A DNA stretch of 44,663 bases from Paracoccaceae bacterium (GTDB lineage Bacteria; Pseudomonadota; Alphaproteobacteria; Rhodobacterales; Rhodobacteraceae). The position numbers and the translations under genes are program-made. The stretch is from NCBI GenBank assembly GCA_026709265.1, contig JAPOTI010000015.1, positions 1-44,663 of the forward strand, written 5' to 3'. Of this stretch, positions 1-8,217 are shown piece after piece (position 1 is the stretch's first letter; each line of letters opens with the position of its first letter). The notes beneath the pieces were generated by a model, which ran no database searches, was not told where the DNA came from, and saw nothing but the letters and a program-made list of their open reading frames with translations.

Positions 1-39
1 GGGATTTACCTGATGGCCGGCGTGGTGGCCGCACGATAA
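1..39 (+). CDS. C-terminal end of an unidentified, probably membrane protein (cut by window edge)
   Basis: Frame 1 reads twelve codons and a TAA stop at 37-39, giving the hydrophobic tail GIYLMAGVVAAR. It lies just before the convergent stop of mmcB, where the end of a plus-strand gene would be expected. Another frame is also open over this short stretch, so the assignment rests only on the plausible membrane-like composition. The family cannot be told. Confidence 0.3.
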   Translation, partial: GIYLMAGVVAAR

Positions 40-114
40 TTGTCAACGGGCCTTAGTGATGCACGATCGTTCAGCGTTGTCCTGCAAACTGGAAATCGAT
101 CCAGAATGACAGCT

Positions 115-591
115 CTATTCACCCGAAAGATCGCCGGAACGCAGCCTGAAACGCTCCCGCTCCATTGAACGCGCGAGAGAATGGTGCCTTTCAGCAGCAT
201 TGCGGGCAAATTTAAGGGTCAGTCGGCGGCGGCGCGGCGCGGCCAATTGTCTCACCTGACCCCAACGAATGATCTCCGCATCATGCTTGTCGGCAAAAAT
301 CAATCCTGTGTCCTGGGGAAGGAGCTCATGCGGAAAGCGGGAGTCAACGGCCCAGAAGAATTGATCACAATAATCAAGATAGTTCTGCCATTTCGAGTCC
401 GACGTAAAGTCTGCGCGTGAGGATTTGCACTCGACAATCCAGATCTCGCCTTTGGGGCCGATCGCAAAGATATCGGTGCGCACGCCCGTGACGGGAACAA
501 ACTCTTCAAGCGATTGAAAATTCAGCCCTCTGCGCAAATGTCGTCGCACACCACGTGCTAATATTTGGCCAGCGGAAAGACTTGTATCCAT
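115..591 (-). CDS. mmcB: MmcB-family DNA repair protein (PD-(D/E)XK-like)
   Basis: A 158-residue protein of the alphaproteobacterial MmcB family, which is tied to the mutagenic DNA-damage response. The centre carries a nuclease-like core: D40 in the segment VRTDIFAIGPKGEIW and E54/K56 in the strand WIVECKSS, matching the D...ExK pattern of PD-(D/E)XK folds. The C-terminal third is rich in Arg and His (RRRRLTLKFARNAAERHH), fitting nucleic-acid contact. Length is normal for the family. The ATG at 589-591 is followed directly by the conserved N-terminal helix. It is divergent from fau, with about 100 bp between them for both promoters. Family assignment is firm. Nuclease activity is inferred from the family and was not shown here. 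Confidence 0.85.
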   Translation of the reverse strand: MDTSLSAGQILARGVRRHLRRGLNFQSLEEFVPVTGVRTDIFAIGPKGEIWIVECKSSRADFTSDSKWQNYLDYCDQFFWAVDSRFPHELLPQDTGLIFADKHDAEIIRWGQVRQLAAPRRRRLTLKFARNAAERHHSLARSMERERFRLRSGDLSGE

Positions 592-695
592 CAGACAATT
601 ATCCAGATGACTTGTATGAGCTCAAGGCGCGGATGGTCTCGATTGCCGGAGCCGCACAGGGTGGACTGATAACCGACATTATGAAATGAGCCTGC

Positions 696-1292
696 ATGAC
701 CCAAGCGACAGAAATACGCAAGATCGCTGCGCGAAAGGCGGCAACACGACGACGGCAACGGGCAAGAAATCCTGAACATGAAGCGCATGCAGTCGCCAGG
801 CTCATCACATGGCTTGATAACCAACCATTGTATTCCATCGTTGCCGGCTATCTGGCGATTGGGTCAGAAATCAATCCCTCTTTGGCGATGAGTCACCTGC
901 ACCATTTTTCGGACTGTCAGGTCTGCGTCCCGGTGACTCAGGGCAAGGAATTGCCGTTGCGGTTTCGTCAATGGAGACCCGACAGCACACTTTTGCCAGG
1001 CAGCTTCGGAATTGATGTTCCCGTCGATGGTGAGTGGCTGACTCCTGATCTGGTCATCGTACCGCTTCTTGCGTTTGACCGGCATGGCACGAGACTTGGT
1101 TATGGCGGTGGATATTATGACAGAAGTTTGAACCGATTGCGGGTAGAAAAAAGGGTGATTGCGGTTGGAATCGCCTTCGCCGCTCAGGAAAATGAACTCT
1201 TGCCTGCCGAGGAGTTTGACGCGAAACTGGACGCTATTGTGACGGAACAGGAAATGATCATGATCAACTCTGCCGCATTGAGGATACCGTGA
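696..1292 (+). CDS. 5-formyltetrahydrofolate cyclo-ligase
   Basis: Converts 5-formyl-THF to 5,10-methenyl-THF with ATP in the cytoplasm, clearing an inhibitory folate store. The family signature RLGYGGGYYDRSL is at residues 133-145, and the preceding strand PDLVIVPLLAFD matches the conserved core. The N-terminal helix is basic (RKIAARKAATRRRQRAR), as in many homologues, where it carries nucleotide-binding arginines. At 198 residues it is full length. Its last four bases (GTGA) overlap the GTG start of the metallophosphoesterase gene, so the two are probably translationally coupled. The gene is often called fau or ygfA. No 6S RNA can be placed upstream, because only about 100 bp separate it from mmcB. 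Confidence 0.9.
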   Translation: MTQATEIRKIAARKAATRRRQRARNPEHEAHAVARLITWLDNQPLYSIVAGYLAIGSEINPSLAMSHLHHFSDCQVCVPVTQGKELPLRFRQWRPDSTLLPGSFGIDVPVDGEWLTPDLVIVPLLAFDRHGTRLGYGGGYYDRSLNRLRVEKRVIAVGIAFAAQENELLPAEEFDAKLDAIVTEQEMIMINSAALRIP

Positions 1293-2098
1293 GACTCCTC
1301 GTAATCGGAGATATCGTCGGACGCGCCGGACGCGATTCCATCACCGCTCAACTTCCCACCATCCGCGAAAAAATGGAAATCGATTTTGTCGTGGCCAATG
1401 GCGAGAATGCGACACAGGGGCGCGGTATCACCCTCGCGCATGCACACCTGTTGTTTCAGGCGGGAATTGACTGTCTCACTCTCGGCGATCACGCTTTTGA
1501 CCAACGTCATCTCGTCAAAGACATCAACGCGGAATCGCGGATCATTCGGCCGTTGAATTTCGCCAGGGGCGCGCCCGGTCAGGGGTCAGGTATTTTCAGC
1601 GACGCCAAGGGGCGAAAGGTTCTGGTCATTTCAGCGCTCGGGCGCGTCTTTATGCAACCTCCCTATGATGATCCATTCCCGATGGTCGATGCCAAACTGA
1701 ATGCCTATCCGCTGGGTTCCGCAGTGGCGGCTACGGTCATTGATTTCCATGCCGAAGCGACATCTGAGAAATGTGCGATGGGACTGGTCTTTGATGGCAG
1801 AGCAACACTCATTGCGGGTAGTCATACACATATTCCGACCGCGGATTATCGCATTCTGGATAATGGGACAGCGTACATTACCGATCTTGGCATGTGCGGC
1901 GACTATGATTCCGTCATCGGTGTCCACAAGGATGAACCCATCAACCGATTCATCTCCGGCATGCGCAGGGGCAGATTTACCCCGGCCGTGGGGACGGCTA
2001 CGATTTGCGGCGTTGTCGTTGACACGGATGAGACGTCCGGCCTCGCGCAACGGATCGATTCTGTGCGCATCGGGGGTCGGCTCGGCGTGAAACCTTGA
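1289..2098 (+). CDS. YmdB-like metallophosphoesterase (TIGR00282 family)
   Basis: A 269-residue dinuclear-metal phosphoesterase of the TIGR00282/YmdB family; Bacillus YmdB hydrolyses 2',3'-cyclic nucleotides. Metal and catalytic motifs are all present: D8 in GDIVGRAGRD, E39-N40 in ANGENATQGRG, GDHAFDQ at 66-72 (catalytic His68), H153 in the IDFHAE strand, and H179/H181 in GSHTHIPTADY. The DLGMCGDYDSVIG block near residues 199-211 is also typical. It starts with GTG inside the GTGA overlap with the cyclo-ligase gene. No signal peptide is visible, so it is cytoplasmic. The substrate in this organism is unknown. The placement in a folate-gene operon is seen in related genomes but does not define its role. 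Confidence 0.88.
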   Translation: MRLLVIGDIVGRAGRDSITAQLPTIREKMEIDFVVANGENATQGRGITLAHAHLLFQAGIDCLTLGDHAFDQRHLVKDINAESRIIRPLNFARGAPGQGSGIFSDAKGRKVLVISALGRVFMQPPYDDPFPMVDAKLNAYPLGSAVAATVIDFHAEATSEKCAMGLVFDGRATLIAGSHTHIPTADYRILDNGTAYITDLGMCGDYDSVIGVHKDEPINRFISGMRRGRFTPAVGTATICGVVVDTDETSGLAQRIDSVRIGGRLGVKP

Positions 2099-2106
2099 TA
2101 CACACC

Positions 2107-2832
2107 ATGCCACGGGGCCCGCTCTCGGTCATCATTCCGACAGTGAATGCCAGGCATGTTCTTGCGCATTCGGCAGCAGCGCTGATGGTTGGAAACCAGG
2201 ACGGTCTCATCCGAGAGTTGATCATCAGTGATGGTGAATCAGATGACGATATCTCGGCGCTTGCAACGGCGCTCGGAGCCAATTTCCTGACCTGTAAACG
2301 CGGCCGCGGAAACCAGCTGCATGCAGCGGCACAAGCCGCGCACGGCGACTGGTTCCTGTTTATCCATGCCGATACCGCCCTCGGCGGGAATTGGCCTGAT
2401 ATCGTTCGGCAACATATTGCGACGCGGACCGATGCGGGCTTCTTCCGCCTGCAGTTCTCAGCCCGCGGCTTTGCGCCTGCCTGGATCGCCGGTTGGGCGA
2501 ATTTTCGTTCACGTTATCTTGGCCTTCCCTACGGTGATCAGGGACTCTTGATCTCCCGTGACCTCTATTTCCGGATTGGCGGTTATCCTCTGATTCCCCT
2601 CATGGAAGACATTGCCATCGCGCGGAAGCTGAGGGGGCAGCTGCGCATGCTTGACTGTCCGGCCGTCACCAATCCAGCGCGTTATGTGGCCGAGGGTTGG
2701 TTCAATCGTGGCCTTGGCAACTTGATCCTGAGCGCAAGGTATTTTCTCGGCGAAAAACCGGAAAAGCTTGCTGTGCATTACCGGGCCATGTCCCCTCGAG
2801 AGACATCCCCGCAGACCCCGCCGAAACCGTGA
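2107..2832 (+). CDS. TIGR04283-type family 2 glycosyltransferase
   Basis: A 241-residue GT-A glycosyltransferase. The N-terminal strand LSVIIPTVNA, the nucleotide-sugar pocket around ISDGESDDD, the RGRGNQL segment and the acidic motif FIHADTAL (DxD equivalent) are in order. YGDQGLLISRDLYFRIGGYP is the acceptor-side block of this family, followed by LMEDIAIARKL. TIGR04283 members are named for an arsenosugar pathway, but that name comes from genome context. Here there is no arsM, arsS or TIGR04282 partner nearby, so the substrate is open. The start is chosen at ATG 2107, eight bases after the preceding stop. A TTG at 2095 would instead give a four-base overlap. The 3' end is convergent with the ABC exporter. 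Confidence 0.8.
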   Translation: MPRGPLSVIIPTVNARHVLAHSAAALMVGNQDGLIRELIISDGESDDDISALATALGANFLTCKRGRGNQLHAAAQAAHGDWFLFIHADTALGGNWPDIVRQHIATRTDAGFFRLQFSARGFAPAWIAGWANFRSRYLGLPYGDQGLLISRDLYFRIGGYPLIPLMEDIAIARKLRGQLRMLDCPAVTNPARYVAEGWFNRGLGNLILSARYFLGEKPEKLAVHYRAMSPRETSPQTPPKP

Positions 2833-2889
2833 ACGGCGATGCCGCAGGATACGAAAGATCAGGGGTTGTTTTCCAGGGAGCAGGATCGG

Positions 2890-4722
2890 CTACGCACCGC
2901 CCGATATATGTACGCGCGGATCTTCCGCCTGTTCAGGACGCGTCGAATTCTGCTGTGAATCCGTGCGAAACTGAATCCGGTAAAGCGATGAATACAACCC
3001 CTCCTGCGCCAATAACTCATCGTGGACACCTTGCTCGACAATATCTCCATCGCGCATAACCACGATCTTGTCGGCAGTCTTCACGGTGCTCAGCCGGTGT
3101 GCAATCACGATCACCGTGCGCCCGTGTGCAAGGTCCAGGATCGCCTCTTGGACGCGCTTCTCTGATTCCAGATCCAAGGCTGAAGTGGGTTCATCAAGGA
3201 GCAATATCGGGACATCGCGCAACAGGGCCCGTGCGATCGAAACGCGTTGACGTTGCCCCCCGGAGAGCAGTTCACCGCGCGGCCCGCAGCGAGCATCATA
3301 TCCCTCCTCAGACTCAAGGGCGAATTCTGTAACCTGGGCCGCCTCCGCAACCTGTTCAAATTGCGCTGCTTTGGCCTCACTGTTGCCAAACAAGATATTG
3401 TCACGGATTGACTCATCGAATATCCCACTGTCCTGAGCGACGAAGGCCATGCGGGAGCGTAGCGCCGCCAGTCGCACGGACCGAATGTCCTGCCCGCCAA
3501 CCCGAATTTCACCTTCGTCCGGATCAATGATCCGCGTCAGGAGATTGAACACCGTCGTCTTGCCGGCCCCGGACGGTCCTACAATAGCCGTGACCTTGCC
3601 GGCTTCTGCAATGAAGGACAAATTCCGAATAATGCTCTTGCCGTTCAGTCTCAGCGCAACACGGTCAAATTCGACTTCAAGACCATCCGCACGATCAACC
3701 GGTTCCTCGGGTTCGTCCGGGTCGATGATTGTTGGCGTTGAACTATAGACAGCATAGATCCTTTCGAGGGCAACTTTGAGATTTTGCCATGCCGACAACA
3801 GATTTCCCAAACGTTTGACCGGATCAAACAACAGAATAACTGCGGTAAAAAAGCTCATGAACTGGCCGACTGTCTTCTCACCGCTGATCACATCGTTTCC
3901 GGCGACCAGCAGAAATCCGAGGAAACCCAGTCCAGCGATATAGTCGACCAGCATCGGCACACTGGCCACCGCCGCCTCGGTACGCACGGTTGCGCGTTTC
4001 ACCACATCAGCCGTTTGCACGAACGCCGTCTGCTGCGACTTTTCCGCGCGATAGAGTTTAATCTCACGAATATTTTGTAGAATCTCTTCCAGCCGAATGA
4101 TGATTCCGGCATTCGCTACCGCCGCGCGCAACGAATATTTTCGTGTCACCTTCTGCAGCAGAAAAACCGGTGAGGCGAGCAGCGGAATCCCCGCAAGGGC
4201 AATGAGCGTCCACGTCCAGTCTATCGACAAGGCCACCACCACCAGGGTTCCAACCGAAATCGTGTCTCGAAAACCAGGCGCGATCGCCCCTTGCCAAACA
4301 GACTGGACCGATCCAATGTCGTTCTTCACCCGTTGAATCAGGTCACCGGCCGGATTGTCCTCAAAAAATCTCTTGTCAAGCATCAGGATTCGCAACATCA
4401 GATCCTGCTGCACGTCAAACTTCATTCTTTCGCCGACAGCCGACATCATGACACGTTGAATGAAGCCCGATGTTCCGCGCACCACAAACGCCGCACAGAC
4501 CCCAAGCCCAACGAAAATCAGGGCGCCTCTGTCCTGTTCGGCAAAAACCTCATCAAAAACCGGACGCATGAGATAGCTGAGCACGCCCAGCATTCCCCCT
4601 TGCACCGTCATGAACGCCGCAGCACCGAGAAGTCGGGGGAGTTGCCGCCGCAGATAGTTTTGCCACACCCACCGCACCAAGTAGGCCGATGAATGATTCT
4701 CATGCTGGATCGCCTGATTCAT
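2890..4722 (-). CDS. MsbA-like ABC exporter, fused permease and ATPase
   Basis: A 610-residue half-transporter acting as a homodimer in the inner membrane. An N-terminal six-helix ABC transmembrane domain spans roughly residues 30-320, and a nucleotide-binding domain spans 345-585. Walker A GPSGAGKTT is at 382-390, the Q-loop near FVAQDSG 427-433, the signature LSGGQ at 486-490, Walker B ILLLDE at 506-511, and the switch histidine in IAHRLSTV. Length and domain order match MsbA and related lipid or multidrug exporters. Substrate is not readable from sequence. It is convergent with the glycosyltransferase and divergent from the aminotransferase, so it is probably its own transcription unit. 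Confidence 0.88.
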   Translation of the reverse strand: MNQAIQHENHSSAYLVRWVWQNYLRRQLPRLLGAAAFMTVQGGMLGVLSYLMRPVFDEVFAEQDRGALIFVGLGVCAAFVVRGTSGFIQRVMMSAVGERMKFDVQQDLMLRILMLDKRFFEDNPAGDLIQRVKNDIGSVQSVWQGAIAPGFRDTISVGTLVVVALSIDWTWTLIALAGIPLLASPVFLLQKVTRKYSLRAAVANAGIIIRLEEILQNIREIKLYRAEKSQQTAFVQTADVVKRATVRTEAAVASVPMLVDYIAGLGFLGFLLVAGNDVISGEKTVGQFMSFFTAVILLFDPVKRLGNLLSAWQNLKVALERIYAVYSSTPTIIDPDEPEEPVDRADGLEVEFDRVALRLNGKSIIRNLSFIAEAGKVTAIVGPSGAGKTTVFNLLTRIIDPDEGEIRVGGQDIRSVRLAALRSRMAFVAQDSGIFDESIRDNILFGNSEAKAAQFEQVAEAAQVTEFALESEEGYDARCGPRGELLSGGQRQRVSIARALLRDVPILLLDEPTSALDLESEKRVQEAILDLAHGRTVIVIAHRLSTVKTADKIVVMRDGDIVEQGVHDELLAQEGLYSSLYRIQFRTDSQQNSTRPEQAEDPRVHISGGA

Positions 4723-4871
4723 GGTTGCATCCTATAGTATGCGAACTGAAATGAGGATAACACACCTTTGTGACAGGGAGATTTGTCCGAATTTTCGACA
4801 GGCCACTGTGAAACGCTTGTTCACCACACCTATTCCCGAACGTTGCGCCCCTCCACAACGTTGTGCTGCCC

Positions 4872-4893
4872 GTGACTGACATGTCGTTGTCAC
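4872..4893. promoter_or_regulatory. Small nested dyad in the divergent intergenic region
   Basis: GTGAC at 4872-4876 and GTCAC at 4889-4893 flank the palindrome GACATGTC at 4878-4885. It lies between the divergent ABC exporter and aminotransferase genes, where an operator would be expected. The arms are short, so chance occurrence is possible. No clear -35/-10 pair was found. Confidence 0.2.
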
Positions 4894-4983
4894 TGATTTG
4901 CAAATTTCTCATGAGAGGTTAAGGGCGGTTTCTCATGGGTATTGTGCGCAACCCATAACGTCGAAATATTTGAGGATTGAATC

Positions 4984-6240
4984 ATTCAACTGTCTGAACG
5001 TGGCCGCAGTTTCGTCGCCATTCCCGGCCCCTCGGTGATTCCTGGCCGGGTGCTCAATGCGATGCACCGACCGTCACCTGATATTTATGCGTCCGAGTTC
5101 CATGCCCTGGTCGATGGCATCATCACCGATCTCAAGCAGGTCGCTGTCACCGACAGCAACCTGGCCATCTATATCGCCAATGGGCATGGTGCCTGGGAAG
5201 CCGTTGTGACCAATCTCTTCAGCCCGCATGACTCTGTTTTGGTTTTGTCGACTGGTCCTTTTGCGGCGGGATGGGGCGGTTTTGCGCAATCTTTGGGTGT
5301 CAAGACCCAAGTCCTGGACTTCGGCATGCAAGCCGCCATTGACATGGAGCGTGTCGCCCAAACCCTGATCGCCGATCGCCACCAGCACATCAAGGCCGTG
5401 ATTGCCACCCAGGTCGATACGGCCTCATCTGTGCGCAATGATATCAAGGGTCTGGCCGCAACCATACGCGACACGGGTCATCATGCCCTGCTTCTCGTTG
5501 ACACGATTGCCAGCCTCGGATGCGAGGAATTCCTGATGGACGAATGGGGCGTTGATGTTGCCATTGCAGCAAGCCAGAAGGGTTTGATGCTGCCGCCAGG
5601 ACTGGCATTTGTCTATTTCAATGAGCGCGCCATGCGCGTGGGTGCGAAAGCCGCGTTGCGGACACCCTATTGGGATTGGAACCGCCGGGTCCAACCTGAT
5701 GAATTCTATCAACTCTTCTGTGGAACAGCTCCCACGCAGTTGATTTTTGGGTTGCGGGAATCGCTTGACATGATCCTCAAGGAAGAGGGGCTTGCCAATA
5801 CCATGAACCGCCATGCCCTGTTGGCGCGGAGCGTCTGGTCCGCTGTTGATGCATGGGGTGGAGATACGGGGACATTACAATGCAACATTGCTGATCACAG
5901 CAGGCGGAGCCACGCTGTGACGGCCGTGCACACGGGTGCGCCATTCGGCACGCAACTGCGCCATTGGCTCAGCAGCCAGGCTGGCGTCTCGCTGGGAATT
6001 GGACTGGGCATGGCCACGAAGACAGATCCCGCGGCGACCGGGTCTTTCCGGATTGGCCATATGGGCTATGTGAATCCCGGCATGTTGCTCGGTTTATTGG
6101 CAGCAATCGAAGCTGGCTTTGCAGCGATCAACTATCCACGGGGTCGCGGTGCCGTTGAAGCCGCCGCCGCACAATTTGCGCATCTGCCGCTGGATTACGA
6201 CCTGCAAAAGCCCTCCCCCACATGCTGCATCGACACATAG
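4984..6240 (+). CDS. Class V aminotransferase (serine/alanine-glyoxylate type), probable non-standard start
   Basis: A PLP enzyme of the alanine-glyoxylate/serine-glyoxylate aminotransferase group. The PLP lysine is in the motif AASQKGLMLPPG (K182 counted from GTG 5035), preceded by the LLLVDTIASLGCEEF strand that holds the PLP-ring aspartate. The hallmark N-terminus reads RSFVAIPGPSVIPGRV. The first standard start codon in frame, GTG 5035, falls inside that hallmark and has no ribosome site. The open frame continues upstream only to a TGA at 4978-4980, and between lie ATC 4981, ATT 4984 and CTG 4990. GAGG at 4972-4975 sits eight bases before ATT 4984, so that codon is my preferred start. A sequencing indel near 4980 is the alternative. 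Confidence 0.82.
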   Translation: MQLSERGRSFVAIPGPSVIPGRVLNAMHRPSPDIYASEFHALVDGIITDLKQVAVTDSNLAIYIANGHGAWEAVVTNLFSPHDSVLVLSTGPFAAGWGGFAQSLGVKTQVLDFGMQAAIDMERVAQTLIADRHQHIKAVIATQVDTASSVRNDIKGLAATIRDTGHHALLLVDTIASLGCEEFLMDEWGVDVAIAASQKGLMLPPGLAFVYFNERAMRVGAKAALRTPYWDWNRRVQPDEFYQLFCGTAPTQLIFGLRESLDMILKEEGLANTMNRHALLARSVWSAVDAWGGDTGTLQCNIADHSRRSHAVTAVHTGAPFGTQLRHWLSSQAGVSLGIGLGMATKTDPAATGSFRIGHMGYVNPGMLLGLLAAIEAGFAAINYPRGRGAVEAAAAQFAHLPLDYDLQKPSPTCCIDT

Positions 6241-6451
6241 AGCGTGCGTCATCAGTCCTGACACGGTCGCATGGAACTGACAGAAGAAAAGTCTGACATT
6301 CACGGATCATGGGGCGATGATGTTATGTCCCAGATCACTGGTCTTCACATGAAACCTGCCGACAATGAACGCCCCGTCCACCCTCCGGGAAAGATAGGGA
6401 ATTCTGATGGGCAATCAGTGCAATCCTTTTTCCCAATCAGTCCATTTTAAT
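6241..6451. other. Non-coding spacer at the left edge of island A
   Basis: About 210 bp between the aminotransferase stop and the first GGGG-starting terminal repeat. No gene, no strong terminator hairpin with a T-run, and no recognisable RNA is visible. It may hold the 3' untranslated end of the aminotransferase transcript. Confidence 0.4.
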
Positions 6452-6495
6452 GGGGATTATATACTTAACTACCCGAAACACTACATATTCTATTG

Positions 6496-6554
6496 TCAAT
6501 CACTCGTAACCACTGCTTATAGTGCGATGGGTAGTCAGGTATATAATTCCCAAA
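6496..6554 (+). repeat. Left copy of an exact 59-bp direct repeat
   Basis: Identical over 59 bp to 9085-9143. The repeat contains the small hairpin CACTgcttatAGTG and ends with the right terminal repeat of the element plus AAA. Recombination between the two copies would excise about 2.6 kb containing the ATPase gene and the mini-IS66. Confidence 0.9.
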
Positions 6555-6688
6555 AAGATTCCCTTAAAACCCCTTGACGCCGCGCACGGTCCGGATGAAC
6601 GAACGTGCACAGAGTAATATATGCACATCTTATTCTTTGCATAATCGCACGAATGAGGAAAGGAAGGAGAGAAAAGGCCTCGCGGAAT

Positions 6689-6717
6689 CGAATCGTAACA
6701 TGCGATGTTACGATTCG
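6689..6717. promoter_or_regulatory. Perfect 13-bp inverted repeat upstream of the ATPase gene (candidate operator)
   Basis: The arms CGAATCGTAACAT (6689-6701) and ATGTTACGATTCG (6705-6717) are perfectly complementary around a three-base centre GCG. It lies about 120 bp before the ATPase start, in a stretch with no other gene. It is not followed by a T-run, so an operator is likelier than a terminator. The core TCGTAAC also occurs in the 59-bp direct repeats at both ends of the element, and GCGATG does too, which may mean that one DNA-binding protein recognises all three places. Confidence 0.55.
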
Positions 6718-6838
6718 GAGGATCCGACGCGGGCGCCGTCCGGGCGTGGCCTTTGTTGATTTTTCCCCATCCGACCGATAGAAGACGAGAAGACGGAGGC
6801 CCAACACGCGACAAAACGCATTCGAGAGGAGCGGCCGC

Positions 6839-8164
6839 ATGATCCCCTTTCAGAGAGACGCGCTCCAGCACTTTGTGGAGGATGGTGAAAAGAGCCCTCC
6901 CCCGGTGTTTGTGGGGCGGCAGGCGATCCTGAAACAGGCTCTCATCAAGGCCAAACGCACCGGGGAACGCAAACGCGGCATCCCCGGCAACACCACGGTG
7001 ATCACCGGCGCGCCCGGCGCCGGGAAGAGTTCGGTTCTGGGTGAGCTGGGACTTCGGGCCGCGCAAACCGCCGGCGCACGGGTGATCCCGATCGCCAACA
7101 CCGATCTGGAGCAAAACATCCCAGGCGTCCTCCGCGCGATCGCGGTGGCGGGGTCCAGTGAACCGACCCAGTGGTTGAATTTTCGCGGCCGCCTGGGATG
7201 GGACGGGATCCGGGATCTGTTGAAAACGGATCGGTCGACCCCCACCGCCGCCAATCTGAGCGAGCTGGAACACAACCAGCCGGGGGTCGCCTTCGCCACG
7301 CCAGTGATTGTCGCGATCGATGAAGTCCAGCGCTTTGCGCCGGGCACGACATCCCCGCCGGCCCAGTTCCTGCAACAAATCCATGACGCCTCGACGGGCT
7401 TACCCCTCACCCTGGTGCTGGCCGGACTGGGCGATACCCCGTCCGTCATCCGGTCCATGGGGCTCACGCGCGGTCTCCCACGTCATACACTCGGATGCTT
7501 TACACCGGACGAACAGGCCGAACTGATGGAGCGCTGGTGTGCCCACTTCGGCATCACGATCGGAGGCCAGCGCGGGCGCATGGATCAATTGATGGTTCCC
7601 ACCGACGGCTGGCCGCGTCATGTCCACTGTGCGCAGCAGGCCACTGCGGAAGCCCTTCTCACCCCGGGAGTCGACGGTCACGCCGATCGGATCCCGGACT
7701 GGCGGGAGATCCAGGCCCGCTCCGACCAGCTCCGAAGCCTCTATTATGAGACGCAGTTCAGCGATACAATGAAGTTATCGCGTCAACTTACAGCCCATAT
7801 AGTAAAAACCGTCGCGGGTGGTCAAAAAGAGTGGAAAACAATTCAATATGACGATATTTTAAATGTTGCAGACAAATATACGAAGAACGATATCCCATTT
7901 GGTTGGCGATTGCCCGAAGGGGAAACACCTCAATCCTACGTGACCCATCTGATCCATTGCGGGGCGCTCGAGGAAAACCCGGAGACCGGGGCGCTCGCCT
8001 GTCCGATTCCCAGTTTCCAGAGCTATATCCTGCGCCGAGGGGGAGGAGAACCGACCTTAAAAACCGACTCGCCCGCGGTCAAGACAGAGGGGGACGACCC
8101 CTACACCCCACCCGAACCCAAACCACCGGGGTACGAAGACGATGATCCGTTTAACCTGTCGTAA
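6839..8164 (+). CDS. AAA+ ATPase with winged-helix-like C-terminus and acidic tail; function unknown
   Basis: 441 residues. An ORC/STAND-like entry motif FVGR is at residues 24-27, Walker A GAPGAGKSS at 57-65, Walker B VIVAIDE at 156-162, a sensor-1-like strand LTLVLAGLGDT near 190-200, and a following TRGLPRHTLGCFTPDE block with basic residues placed like those of ORC/TniB-type ATPases. Residues about 305-395 look like a winged-helix domain (THLIHCGALEENPETG then a P-S-F-Q-S-Y wing strand). The last 35 residues are Pro- and Asp-rich, ending EDDDPFNLS. The start ATG 6839 has AGGAG seven bases before it. No transposase partner lies next to it. The gene is GC-rich except for an AT-rich patch at about 7740-7910, suggesting a mosaic origin. 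Possible roles are transposition helper, replication initiator-like factor or defence ATPase; none is shown. Confidence 0.75.
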   Translation: MIPFQRDALQHFVEDGEKSPPPVFVGRQAILKQALIKAKRTGERKRGIPGNTTVITGAPGAGKSSVLGELGLRAAQTAGARVIPIANTDLEQNIPGVLRAIAVAGSSEPTQWLNFRGRLGWDGIRDLLKTDRSTPTAANLSELEHNQPGVAFATPVIVAIDEVQRFAPGTTSPPAQFLQQIHDASTGLPLTLVLAGLGDTPSVIRSMGLTRGLPRHTLGCFTPDEQAELMERWCAHFGITIGGQRGRMDQLMVPTDGWPRHVHCAQQATAEALLTPGVDGHADRIPDWREIQARSDQLRSLYYETQFSDTMKLSRQLTAHIVKTVAGGQKEWKTIQYDDILNVADKYTKNDIPFGWRLPEGETPQSYVTHLIHCGALEENPETGALACPIPSFQSYILRRGGGEPTLKTDSPAVKTEGDDPYTPPEPKPPGYEDDDPFNLS

Positions 8165-8209
8165 CCCCTTCAAACACAGAAGCCGGGGTTTTCCTACTGA
8201 TCTTTCTAA

Positions 8210-8217
8210 CCCATCTT
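8210..8217. repeat. 8-bp target-site duplication, left copy
   Basis: CCCATCTT directly precedes the mini-IS66. The identical octamer follows it at 8820-8827. Eight base pairs is the duplication size known for IS66-family elements, so this marks a real insertion event. Confidence 0.9.

Noticed and set aside
591-696. 6S RNA upstream of the formyl-THF cyclo-ligase gene
   Set aside because: Only about 100 bp are available between divergent genes and no long 6S-like hairpin is visible.
6500-7384. Long minus-strand open frame under the ATPase gene
   Set aside because: It is the antisense of a GC-rich gene, has no domain and crosses the direct repeat. The plus-strand frame has all ATPase motifs.
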